From the NCBI GenBank assembly GCA_900545035.1, contig UQXM01000076.1, positions 1-8,544 on the forward strand: a stretch of 8,544 nt of DNA. Direction: 5' to 3'. The first letter of the stretch is position 1, and every line of letters starts with the position of its first letter. The stretch comes from an uncultured Fusobacterium sp. Lineage in GTDB: Bacteria > Fusobacteriota > Fusobacteriia > Fusobacteriales > Fusobacteriaceae. Positions 1 through 5,724 of this stretch are shown here, piece by piece. The notes under the pieces are model-generated. The model saw nothing but the letters and a program-made list of their open reading frames with translations, made no database searches and was not told the origin of the DNA. The position numbers and the translations under genes were made by a program.

Positions 1-35
<35 letters not shown>

Positions 36-54
36 AATCTTTATTACAGGAATG

Positions 55-83
55 ATTATAGCACCATTAAAAAAAATTGTCAA
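55..83 (-). promoter_or_regulatory. Consensus housekeeping sigma promoter for the tRNA
   Basis: On the minus strand a perfect TTGACA (83-78) is separated by exactly 17 bases from a perfect TATAAT (60-55). Transcription should start near 48-49, about 13 bases before the mature tRNA 5' end at 35, leaving a short leader for RNase P to remove. Perfect hexamers and ideal spacing are usual for stable-RNA genes and make this the clearest promoter in the window. Confidence 0.88.
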
Positions 84-220
84 ATATTTTTTTCCTTTTT
101 TCTCTTTTTTTATTTTTTTTAAATTAAATAAAAAAAATATATAAAAAAGATTGTAAAAATAAAATTATCGCTATTAAAAATATCTGCGTAATTTATGCAG
201 TGAAACAGAATACTGAAAAT
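84..220. other. A/T-only intergenic tract, no gene seen
   Basis: This part of the gene-free stretch is almost entirely A and T. Between 104 and 149 it forms an imperfect palindrome of T-runs facing A-runs (C-T7-A-T8, a 9-base centre, then A8-TATAT-A6-G), which could bend DNA, act as an UP-like element, or be simple compositional drift. A small hairpin CTGC/GCAG sits at 184-200. I found no open reading frame with a ribosome binding site and no convincing promoter for the structured element that follows. Confidence 0.45.
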
Positions 221-230
221 TTGACTGTTT

Positions 231-340
231 GAACGAAAAGGAGTTCGTCGATGCAGGAGGCTGAGAGTTTGACAGAACTCTCAACGACTAGCAGAGCCGA
301 CGAATGAAGAAATTTTATTTATTAAATTTCTTCGTTTGTT
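231..340 (+). ncRNA. Candidate structured RNA or dispersed repeat of unknown function
   Basis: A block of about 74 bases (231-304) is roughly half G+C in the middle of spacer that is nearly pure A/T, a known hallmark of structured RNA in AT-rich genomes. Plus-strand pairings are GAAC 231-234 with GTTC 243-246; TTCGTCG 244-250 with CGACGAA 298-304; and an 8-bp stem TGAGAGTT 262-269 with AACTCTCA 276-283 closing a 6-base loop. A 10-bp stem then follows at 306-333. The last stem extends outward (300-305 with 334-339) only if G-U pairs are allowed on the plus strand, which argues that the plus strand is the functional RNA. I do not recognise an Rfam family. A repeated intergenic element is an equally good explanation. 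Confidence 0.45.
251..307 (+). CDS. Possible 18-residue peptide inside the structured element
   Basis: An ATG at 251 opens a frame MQEAESLTELSTTSRADE ending in TGA at 305-307. AAGGAG at 238-243 stands 7 bases upstream, an ideal ribosome-binding arrangement, and lies partly in the loop of a small GAAC/GTTC hairpin. The peptide is acidic, polar and has no hydrophobic segment. Codon use (CTC, ACG, GCC, GAC) is far less A/T-biased than in the flanking genes, which fits sequence constrained by RNA pairing better than by coding. It may be a leader peptide or a chance frame. Confidence 0.2.
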   Translation: MQEAESLTELSTTSRADE

Positions 341-354
341 CCTTATTCAAGTGA
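304..354 (+). CDS. Possible 16-residue hydrophobic peptide overlapping the previous frame
   Basis: ATG at 304-306 overlaps the TGA of the 18-residue frame (ATGA), the classic arrangement for translational coupling, and encodes MKKFYLLNFFVCSLFK ending at TGA 352-354. Two lysines, a hydrophobic core rich in Phe and Leu, and a terminal lysine resemble a minimal membrane peptide. However, the same bases form the two arms of the 306-333 hairpin, and its A/T-rich arms would encode Phe, Lys and Leu codons by composition alone, so chance is likely. Confidence 0.13.
   Translation: MKKFYLLNFFVCSLFK
306..343 (+). terminator. Hairpin at the 3' end of the structured element, possible weak terminator
   Basis: GAAGAAATTT (306-315) pairs with AAATTTCTTC (324-333) around an 8-base loop. 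On the plus strand the stem can grow to 16 bp by adding 300-305 with 334-339 through A-U, C-G and three G-U pairs. The following bases are T-rich (GTTTGTTCCTT) but not a clean T-run, so termination efficiency is uncertain. On the minus strand no T-run follows, so it is a poorer candidate terminator for galE. Confidence 0.4.
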
Positions 355-433
355 GCAATATAAATAGCACGATATTTTTTCTTAGATAATTTTATTTTTT
401 ACAATCCCATACAAATTATTTTTTTATTTAAAT

Positions 434-1447
434 TTAGTCCTCGTATCCGTTTGGATTGTTTTTCTGCCATCTCCATGAATCAGCACACATTCTGTCCAAA
501 TCATATTTAGCTTCCCAACCAAGTTCTTCTTTGGCTTTTGTTGCATCAGCATAACACATTGCAACATCTCCCGGTCTTCTTGGAGCGATTACATAAGGAA
601 TATCTTTTCCGCAGGCTTTGCTGAAAGCTTTTACCATATCAAGAACACTGTAACCTTTTCCTGTTCCAAGATTATAGATAACAAGTCCCGGATTTGTTTC
701 TAATTTATCCAAAGCTTTTAAGTGTCCGTTTGCTAAATCTACAACATGGATATAATCTCTTACTCCTGTTCCGTCGTGAGTATTATAATCATTTCCGAAA
801 ACACTTAGTTTTTCTAATTTACCTATTGCAACTTTTGTGATATAAGGCATCAAATTGTTAGGAATACCATTTGGTTCTTCTCCGATTGTTCCGCTTTCAT
901 GAGCTCCCACAGGATTGAAGTATCTTAACAAAGCAACATTAAGTTCTTGGTCAGCTTTGCAGATATCCACAAGCATTTCTTCAATCATAAGTTTTGTTCT
1001 TCCGTAAGGGTTTGTCGCACTAAGTGGGAAATCTTCAAGTATCGGACAAGTATGCGGATCTCCGTAAACAGTTGCTGAAGAACTGAATACAAAATTACGA
1101 ACTCCATATTTTTTCATAAGATTTAATACAATAAGAGTTGTTGTAAGATTGTTTGTGTAATAAGCCAGAGGTTTTGCCACTGACTCTCCGACAGCTTTAA
1201 ATCCTGCAAAATGAATTACAGAATCAATGTTGTTTTCTTTGAATATTTCATCCATTTTTTCTTCATCTAATATATTAACTGCATAAAATTTCGGTCTTTT
1301 TCCTGTTATAGCTTCTATTCTGTCTATAACTTTCGGGCTACTATTACTTAAATCATCAACTATAACTACTTCTCTGTTATTTTCCAATAACTGTACAACA
1401 GTGTGGCTTCCTATATAACCTGCTCCTCCTGTTACTAATACTGCCAT
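434..1447 (-). CDS. galE: UDP-glucose 4-epimerase GalE
   Basis: This cytoplasmic NAD-dependent enzyme interconverts UDP-glucose and UDP-galactose, for galactose use (Leloir pathway) and glycan precursor supply. It is an extended short-chain dehydrogenase of 337 residues, normal for GalE. The Rossmann dinucleotide motif GGAGYIG is at residues 7-13, the SSSATVYG segment with catalytic Ser at about 124, and the YGRTK motif gives catalytic Tyr148 and Lys152. The C-terminal RRPGD and GYxD signatures are present. The ATG at 1447 is preferred: AAGGAG (1464-1459) sits 11 bases upstream, whereas an in-frame GTG at 1459 overlaps that site. The residue aligned with E. coli Tyr299 is Cys298, as in human GALE, which hints at activity on N-acetylated substrates too. 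It lies 109 bases downstream of comM on the same strand and probably has its own promoter. Confidence 0.95.
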   Translation of the reverse strand: MAVLVTGGAGYIGSHTVVQLLENNREVVIVDDLSNSSPKVIDRIEAITGKRPKFYAVNILDEEKMDEIFKENNIDSVIHFAGFKAVGESVAKPLAYYTNNLTTTLIVLNLMKKYGVRNFVFSSSATVYGDPHTCPILEDFPLSATNPYGRTKLMIEEMLVDICKADQELNVALLRYFNPVGAHESGTIGEEPNGIPNNLMPYITKVAIGKLEKLSVFGNDYNTHDGTGVRDYIHVVDLANGHLKALDKLETNPGLVIYNLGTGKGYSVLDMVKAFSKACGKDIPYVIAPRRPGDVAMCYADATKAKEELGWEAKYDLDRMCADSWRWQKNNPNGYED

Positions 1448-1490
1448 AATAATATCCACTCCTTTTCTTAAAAAAATTTTCTATAATTTA

Positions 1491-1496
1491 ATTATA
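1491..1496 (-). promoter_or_regulatory. Candidate -10 element for galE
   Basis: A perfect TATAAT reads on the minus strand at 1496-1491. It would start transcription near 1484, giving galE an untranslated leader of about 37 bases. The region 17 bases further upstream does not resemble TTGACA, and the whole spacer is A/T-rich, so a chance match cannot be excluded. If real, galE can be expressed independently of comM. Confidence 0.4.
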
Positions 1497-1556
1497 CTAC
1501 ATTTATTAAAATTATTCTTTTATATTAATAATTTCTGAAAAACTTTTTGAATTTTC

Positions 1557-3062
1557 TTAACTAAGTCTGTAAGACAGTGCTTCCAAAAGATGAATTTTTT
1601 CTATATTTCTGCTTCCTTCAAGGTCGCTTATGGTTCTCGCTGTTTTTAATATTCTGTCAAAACTTCTGGCAGAAAGATTAAGATTTTTTACTGCCATTTT
1701 CATAACCTCTTTTGTTTCACTGTCAAGTCTGCAGTATTTTTCCAAATCTTTTCTTGTCATACTTCCGTTAAGCTTGTCTTTGCCAAATCTTTCCTTCTGA
1801 ATTTTTCTTGCCTTTATTACTCTCTCCCTTATCTCTTTGGAAGTTTCCCTCTCCGAGTTTTCCAAAAGTTCATTTTCGTTCAGTCTTTTTATTTCTATTT
1901 TTAAATCTATTCTGTCAAGAATGGGGCCGGATAATTTTTTCATATATCTTGATATTTCTCCCGCCGTACAAGTACATAAATTTCCGTCTTCCAGAGCGTT
2001 CCCGCATTTACACGGATTACATGCTGCCAAAAATATAAAATCGGCAGGAAACTCTGCCTTATACATTGCTCTTGTAACAGATACTTTTTTCTCCTCCAAA
2101 GGCTCACGAAGACTTTCCAATACATCTTTTTTAAATTCTACAAATTCATCAAGAAATAAAACTCCTTTATCAGCCAGAGAAATCTCTCCCAAAGACGGAT
2201 TTCTTCCTCCTCCTATTATTGAAACACTGCTGCTTGTATGATGAGGACTTCTGAAAGGTCTTTTCTCTATAATCGGTCTTTTTTCATTAAGTTCTCCCGA
2301 AATACTGTAAAGTTTTGTTACTTCTATTTTTTCTTCCTCTGTCATCGGCGGAAGAATTGTCATAATTCTTTTAGCAAGCATAGTTTTTCCTGCTCCCGGA
2401 GTACCTATCATAAGAAGATTGTGTCCTCCTGCTGCACAAATTTCCAAAGCTCTTTTTGCTTTTTCCTGCCCTTTCACATCATAAAAATCGATTTCTTCCT
2501 CTTCTTCCGAAATATTTTCCTGAGAAATTTCATATTTTTCATATTCTCCAGTTTCAAGAAATTTTACAGTTTCAATCAAATCTTTTACAACCACAACCTC
2601 AATCCCCTTAACAAGAAGACCCTCTCTCATATTTTCATACGGAATAACTATTCCCTTATATCCATTTTCTTTTGCAGCAATAGCTCCGTTTACAATTCCA
2701 TGAGTTCTTTTTATCTCTCCTGAAAGAGAAATCTCTCCCATAAAAAGATAATTTTCAAGAATATTCTTTTTTGCATTTATAATTCTGCTGCCCTCCATTA
2801 TTCCCACTGCTATGGGCAGGTCAAAATGTGTCCCCACTTTTTTTATATTTGCAGGAGTAAGATTTACAGTTATTTTTTTCGGCTCAAACTTATACCCGCT
2901 GTTTCTTATCCCTGCTCTTATTCTTTCCCTGCTTTCACTGATTGCTGTATCCCCAAGTCCTACTATATTAAATGCAGGAAGCCCTTTGGAAATATCCACT
3001 TCCACATCAACCAAAAACGGCTCTATTCCAAAATATCCAAAACTTTTTACTTTTATTATCAC
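1557..3062 (-). CDS. comM: ComM/YifB family Mg-chelatase-like AAA+ ATPase
   Basis: ComM-family proteins are hexameric AAA+ motors; in naturally transformable bacteria ComM is a DNA helicase that promotes branch migration during integration of incoming DNA. The product is 501 residues, full length for the family. The N-terminal third (about 10-165) is the ChlI/Lon-protease-like fold, including GLPAFNIVGLGD. A Walker A motif GTPGAGKT lies at 220-227, the RSPHHTSS and GEISLADKGVLFLDEF segments include Walker B near 301-307, and a family-typical cysteine cluster CNPCKCG starts at 349. GPILDRIDL and the C-terminal Mg_chelatase_C region (NLSARSFDRILKTARTI) complete it. The GTG at 3062 is chosen because GGGAGAGGG ends 6 bases upstream; an in-frame ATG at 3089 has no ribosome binding site. 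Whether this organism is competent is not shown here. Confidence 0.93.
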   Translation of the reverse strand: MIIKVKSFGYFGIEPFLVDVEVDISKGLPAFNIVGLGDTAISESRERIRAGIRNSGYKFEPKKITVNLTPANIKKVGTHFDLPIAVGIMEGSRIINAKKNILENYLFMGEISLSGEIKRTHGIVNGAIAAKENGYKGIVIPYENMREGLLVKGIEVVVVKDLIETVKFLETGEYEKYEISQENISEEEEEIDFYDVKGQEKAKRALEICAAGGHNLLMIGTPGAGKTMLAKRIMTILPPMTEEEKIEVTKLYSISGELNEKRPIIEKRPFRSPHHTSSSVSIIGGGRNPSLGEISLADKGVLFLDEFVEFKKDVLESLREPLEEKKVSVTRAMYKAEFPADFIFLAACNPCKCGNALEDGNLCTCTAGEISRYMKKLSGPILDRIDLKIEIKRLNENELLENSERETSKEIRERVIKARKIQKERFGKDKLNGSMTRKDLEKYCRLDSETKEVMKMAVKNLNLSARSFDRILKTARTISDLEGSRNIEKIHLLEALSYRLS

Positions 3063-3068
3063 GATGCA

Positions 3069-3077
3069 CCCTCTCCC
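3069..3077 (-). promoter_or_regulatory. Ribosome binding site fixing the GTG start of comM
   Basis: On the minus strand GGGAGAGGG ends 6 bases before the GTG at 3062. The upstream ATG at 3089 is preceded only by A/T sequence. This site therefore decides the start and removes nine residues (MGLQGRGCI) from the longest possible reading, leaving the family-typical start I-I-K-V-K-S-F-G. Confidence 0.75.
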
Positions 3078-3096
3078 TTGTAAACCCATTTAATAT

Positions 3097-3102
3097 ATTA
3101 TA
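3097..3102 (-). promoter_or_regulatory. Candidate -10 element for comM
   Basis: TATAAT reads on the minus strand at 3102-3097, 34 bases upstream of the GTG at 3062, giving a short leader that contains the ribosome binding site. No recognisable -35 element is found at 16-18 bases spacing, so the call rests on the hexamer and its position alone. It lies in the 159-base divergent spacer shared with pepP. Confidence 0.35.
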
Positions 3103-3173
3103 ACTCATCAGCTGCTTAAATTTCTACCTTTAATTTCTTTTATTTAAAAAAATTATATAATTTTTCTTTTTTG

Positions 3174-3182
3174 TGATAAAAT
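3174..3182 (+). promoter_or_regulatory. Candidate extended -10 promoter for pepP
   Basis: TGA directly followed by TAAAAT fits the extended -10 pattern (TG-N-TATAAT with one mismatch). The -35 region is weak (TTATAT-like), as is common when an extended -10 is present. Transcription would start near 3189, giving a leader of about 33 bases before the ATG at 3222. Confidence 0.45.
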
Positions 3183-3221
3183 ACTTCTATAAATATAAAA
3201 AGCTGATAAGGAGCTGAGTTT

Positions 3222-5009
3222 ATGACTACAAATGAAAAAATTGAAAAAATCAGAGAATTAATGAAAAAAAATAATGTTGACATATATATAATTCCCTCTG
3301 ACGACTTTCATCAAAGTGAAGATGTTGCAGAATATTTTAAAGTCAGAGAATATGTGTCCGGATTTACAGGTTCGGCAGGAACTCTTGTTATCACAAAAGA
3401 AAAATCATACCTTTGGACTGACGGAAGATATTTTATTCAAGCTGAAAAAGAACTTTCAGAAAGTGAAATCATTCTCTGCAAATCCGGAACAGAAAACACT
3501 CTCACTATTTTGGAATTTTTAAAAAATAATATGCATGAGGGAGAAACTCTGGGATTTGACGGAAGAGTCGTTTCATACATACAATTTCTGGAATACAGTT
3601 CTGCTGCAAAAGATAAAAATATAAAAATAGTTACAAATTTTGATTTTGCAGGAGATATCTGGGAAAACAGACCCTCTCTTCCAAAAGAAAAAATTTTTGT
3701 ACTTTCTGAAAAATATTCGGGAGAAAGTTTTGAGAATAAAATAAAAAGGCTGAGAGCCGAAATGAAAAAAGAAGAAGAAGATATTCATATTATCGCTTCC
3801 CTTGATGATATTGCATGGCTTTTTAATATAAGAGGAAACGATATTCCATGTACTCCAGTAGTTTTGGCTTATGCTTATATCACTCAAAAAGAAGTCATAC
3901 TTTTTATTGATAAAGATAAACTTACAGAGGAAACAAAAGAATATTTTTCACAAAACAAAATAGAAATAAAAGATTATTTTGAATTTTATAAAAGGCTGAA
4001 AAGTATTAATGCTTCGTCTCAAAGAAAAATTCTTGTTGATTATGCCAGAATAAACGCTGCTGTTTTTAATAGTATTCCAAGAAATAAAAATATAAAAATT
4101 ATCAGCAAAATTAATCCTACACAGTTTCTTAAAGCTGTAAAAAATAACACAGAAATTAAAAATATTATTAAAGCACATATAAAAGATGGAACAGCTGTTA
4201 CAAAATTTATGTATTGGCTGAAAAATAATATTGAAAAAGAAGAGATAACAGAGATAAGTGCAGGAGAAAAACTGGAATTTTTCAGAAGAGAACAGAAAGA
4301 TTTTATAGAGCCAAGTTTTGATACAATTTCTGCTTACGGAAGTAATGCAGCCATGATGCATTATTCGGCAGGAAAAAATTCAAATGCCGTTCTTGAACAG
4401 AAAAATCTTCTCCTTGTTGATTCGGGAGGACAATACCTGCAAGGAACAACTGATATCACAAGAACTTTTGCTTTGGGAAAAGTTGATGAAACTATAAAAA
4501 AACATTATACAACTGTTTTAAAAAGTGTTATTGCTCTTTCAAAAATAGAATTTCTTCATGGAACAAAATGCAGTGAGTTTGACAGAATTGCAAGAACTCC
4601 CGTTCTTGAACTGGGACTTGACTATTTATGTGCCACAGGACACGGAGTAGGGTATCTTTCAGTCGTCCACGAAGGACCTAATATTTTCAGAAAAACTTCA
4701 GATTTTGTTTTGGAAGAAAATATGATTACCACTGTTGAGCCGGGAATATATATTGAAAATTCCCACGGAATAAGAATAGAAAATGAAATTTTGAGCAGAA
4801 ATATTAAGAAAACAGAAGAGGGACAGCTTATGAATTTTGAAACTGTAACTTTTGCTCCAATAGACCTTGACCCTGTAAACATCTCACTTCTGACACAGGA
4901 AGAAAAAGACTGGCTTAACAATTATCATAAACTTGTCTTTGAAAAAATTTCTCCAAATTTAAACGATGAAGAAAGAGAGTGGCTTAAAATTTATACAAGG
5001 GAAATTTAA
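3222..5009 (+). CDS. pepP: Xaa-Pro aminopeptidase (aminopeptidase P), long three-domain M24B form
   Basis: This metallopeptidase removes the N-terminal residue from peptides whose second residue is proline, and is expected in the cytoplasm because no signal peptide is seen. At 595 residues it matches the long XPNPEP1-like form rather than the roughly 440-residue E. coli PepP: creatinase-N domain 1 (about 5-150), a second creatinase-N-like domain (about 155-305), the M24 pita-bread catalytic domain (about 315-535) and a C-terminal M24_C extension. The five dimetal ligands are all visible: Asp400 (VDSGG), Asp411 (TTDITR), His474 (GHGVG), Glu506 (TTVEPG) and Glu520 (RIENE). His380 (MMHYSA) and His483 (VVHEGP) match the active-site histidines. 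AAGGAG at 3208-3213 stands 8 bases before the ATG. It is monocistronic, closed by the terminator at about 5017-5070. It probably helps recycle proline-containing peptides. Confidence 0.95.
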   Translation: MTTNEKIEKIRELMKKNNVDIYIIPSDDFHQSEDVAEYFKVREYVSGFTGSAGTLVITKEKSYLWTDGRYFIQAEKELSESEIILCKSGTENTLTILEFLKNNMHEGETLGFDGRVVSYIQFLEYSSAAKDKNIKIVTNFDFAGDIWENRPSLPKEKIFVLSEKYSGESFENKIKRLRAEMKKEEEDIHIIASLDDIAWLFNIRGNDIPCTPVVLAYAYITQKEVILFIDKDKLTEETKEYFSQNKIEIKDYFEFYKRLKSINASSQRKILVDYARINAAVFNSIPRNKNIKIISKINPTQFLKAVKNNTEIKNIIKAHIKDGTAVTKFMYWLKNNIEKEEITEISAGEKLEFFRREQKDFIEPSFDTISAYGSNAAMMHYSAGKNSNAVLEQKNLLLVDSGGQYLQGTTDITRTFALGKVDETIKKHYTTVLKSVIALSKIEFLHGTKCSEFDRIARTPVLELGLDYLCATGHGVGYLSVVHEGPNIFRKTSDFVLEENMITTVEPGIYIENSHGIRIENEILSRNIKKTEEGQLMNFETVTFAPIDLDPVNISLLTQEEKDWLNNYHKLVFEKISPNLNDEEREWLKIYTREI

Positions 5010-5016
5010 TTTTATC

Positions 5017-5070
5017 AAAAATAAAAAAAGAAGAAATACAGCATTCCTGTAAATCTTCTTTTTTATTTTA
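5017..5070. terminator. Bidirectional intrinsic terminator between convergent genes
   Basis: An A-rich arm ending AAAAAAGAAGA (to 5034) pairs with TCTTCTTTTTT (from 5054). After a 2x2 internal loop the hairpin is capped by TACAG/CTGTA (5037-5041 with 5047-5051) around a 5-base loop. The T-run follows the stem on the plus strand (5059-5069), and the matching A-run gives a T-run on the minus strand. It can therefore end pepP from the left and the calcium-pump operon from the right. It begins only 7 bases after the pepP stop. Confidence 0.82.
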
Positions 5071-5077
5071 AATTATT

Positions 5078-5278
5078 TTACACCAATGTAAGAAGATATT
5101 GAGAAAAAAGATACAAATAAAACAAACATATTCCTAAATAGCAGAAAAATATTGCATATGAACTTACAACTGCTTCCATGTCCATTTTATAATATTTTTC
5201 ATTTCTGCTTTTTTCCAAATTTCTAAGATATTGGGCTCTGTCATATTTTAAATCTTCTGTTAATTCTTTTATACTCAT
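5078..5278 (-). CDS. Unrecognised 66-residue single-span membrane protein
   Basis: I do not recognise a family. The first 35 residues are strongly charged and probably helical (repeated Glu, Lys, Arg, Asp), and residues about 37-65 form one long hydrophobic stretch rich in Phe, Tyr, Leu, Ile and Val, ending almost at the C-terminus. The positive-inside rule predicts a cytoplasmic N-terminus and a tail-anchored topology. GGAGG ends 7 bases before the ATG, a strong ribosome binding site, which supports a genuine gene. It is the last gene of the apparent operon, 51 bases after the exported 120-residue protein and just ahead of the terminator. Its ribosome binding site can pair with the end of the preceding gene. 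A regulatory partner of the calcium pump is possible but is only inference from position. Confidence 0.7.
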   Translation of the reverse strand: MSIKELTEDLKYDRAQYLRNLEKSRNEKYYKMDMEAVVSSYAIFFCYLGICLFYLYLFSQYLLTLV

Positions 5279-5286
5279 AATATTTC

Positions 5287-5341
5287 CTCCGATTTATTAG
5301 TCTGATTTTTTATTTTTAAAAATCTGATTTTAATTTCGGAG
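5287..5341 (-). promoter_or_regulatory. Possible ribosome-binding-site sequestering pairing (translational coupling)
   Basis: In the minus-strand transcript CUCCGA (5341-5336), the Leu-Arg codons just before the upstream stop, can pair with UCGGAG (5292-5287), which contains the ribosome binding site of the 66-residue gene. An inner GAUUUUU/AAAAAUC helix could stabilise the arms. A ribosome finishing the upstream gene would break the pairing and free the site. The 6-bp stem closing a loop of more than 40 bases is modest, so this is a hypothesis. Confidence 0.35.
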
Positions 5342-5692
5342 TGAGCGGTTTATATCTGTTGCAATATCATAAGAAAATAAAATTATCTCTTTGTCAGAAA
5401 AAAATACATTTCTCAAAAAAATTTTTTCTTCAATACATTCTTTTGCTCTTGCTGTTATACACTCGTTTTCATTCTGTCTTATATCACAAGTTTGGAATGA
5501 ACTGCTTCGTCCCGCAGCTATATAATAAGCTGCCGGGTTAAGTGATTGAAGTTCTGAAATAAAAGTTTCTTTTGCTTCCAAAGAAACAATAGGAATATAT
5601 TTTTCTTCTTTCTGAAATTTTTCAACAGAGGGAGAAGCATAAGAAAAAACAGAATATATCATCATAAATATACATATTATTAATTTTTTCAT
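5330..5692 (-). CDS. Unrecognised exported 120-residue protein
   Basis: I do not recognise a family. The N-terminus is a classic Sec signal peptide: MKK, a hydrophobic core to about residue 17, and a likely signal peptidase I site after SYA (residue 19). No lipobox cysteine is present at the cleavage site, so it should be released to the periplasm or beyond. The mature part is about 100 residues, mixed charged and polar, with no membrane span. It has three cysteines at 69, 78 and 86, an odd number, so one may be free or take part in a dimer. AGGAGG a few bases upstream gives a strong ribosome binding site. It starts 32 bases after the calcium-pump stop and is read in the same direction, so co-expression is likely. 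The role is unknown. Confidence 0.75.
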   Translation of the reverse strand: MKKLIICIFMMIYSVFSYASPSVEKFQKEEKYIPIVSLEAKETFISELQSLNPAAYYIAAGRSSSFQTCDIRQNENECITARAKECIEEKIFLRNVFFSDKEIILFSYDIATDINRSLRN

Positions 5693-5724
5693 ATTTCTCC
5701 TCCTCTGATTTTATTTTTTTACAA

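Noticed and set aside
360..433. Possible galE terminator formed by ATAATTT/AAATTAT
   Set aside because: Only a 7-bp all-A/T stem with a long loop and no T-run. I could not identify a convincing terminator for galE before the tRNA promoter region.
1448..1459. In-frame upstream GTG start for galE adding four residues
   Set aside because: The GTG shares its first base with the AAGGAG ribosome binding site (1464-1459), leaving no spacing. The ATG at 1447 has a workable gap and gives the usual M-x-V-L-V-T-G-G start.
1509..1534. Perfect 8-bp inverted repeat AAATTATT/AATAATTT between comM and galE as a terminator
   Set aside because: The stem is all A-T with a 10-base loop and no T-run follows on the minus strand, so it would be too weak to terminate. 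In a spacer of this composition it is expected by chance.
2238..2723. 161-codon open frame on the plus strand inside comM
   Set aside because: Composition is Ser/Phe/Tyr/Asn-rich as expected from the antisense of a real gene. It lacks a ribosome binding site and any recognisable domain, and lies wholly within a well-conserved ATPase.
3063..3089. In-frame upstream ATG start for comM adding nine residues
   Set aside because: It has no ribosome binding site, and the extra residues include the GGGAGAGGG that serves the GTG at 3062. The family normally begins just before the I-K-V-K-S-F-G segment.
3948..4361. 137-codon open frame on the minus strand inside pepP
   Set aside because: It is antisense to conserved aminopeptidase sequence, Phe/Cys/Ile-rich, and without motif or ribosome binding site. 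The other long opposite-frame openings in pepP and the ATPase were rejected for the same reasons.
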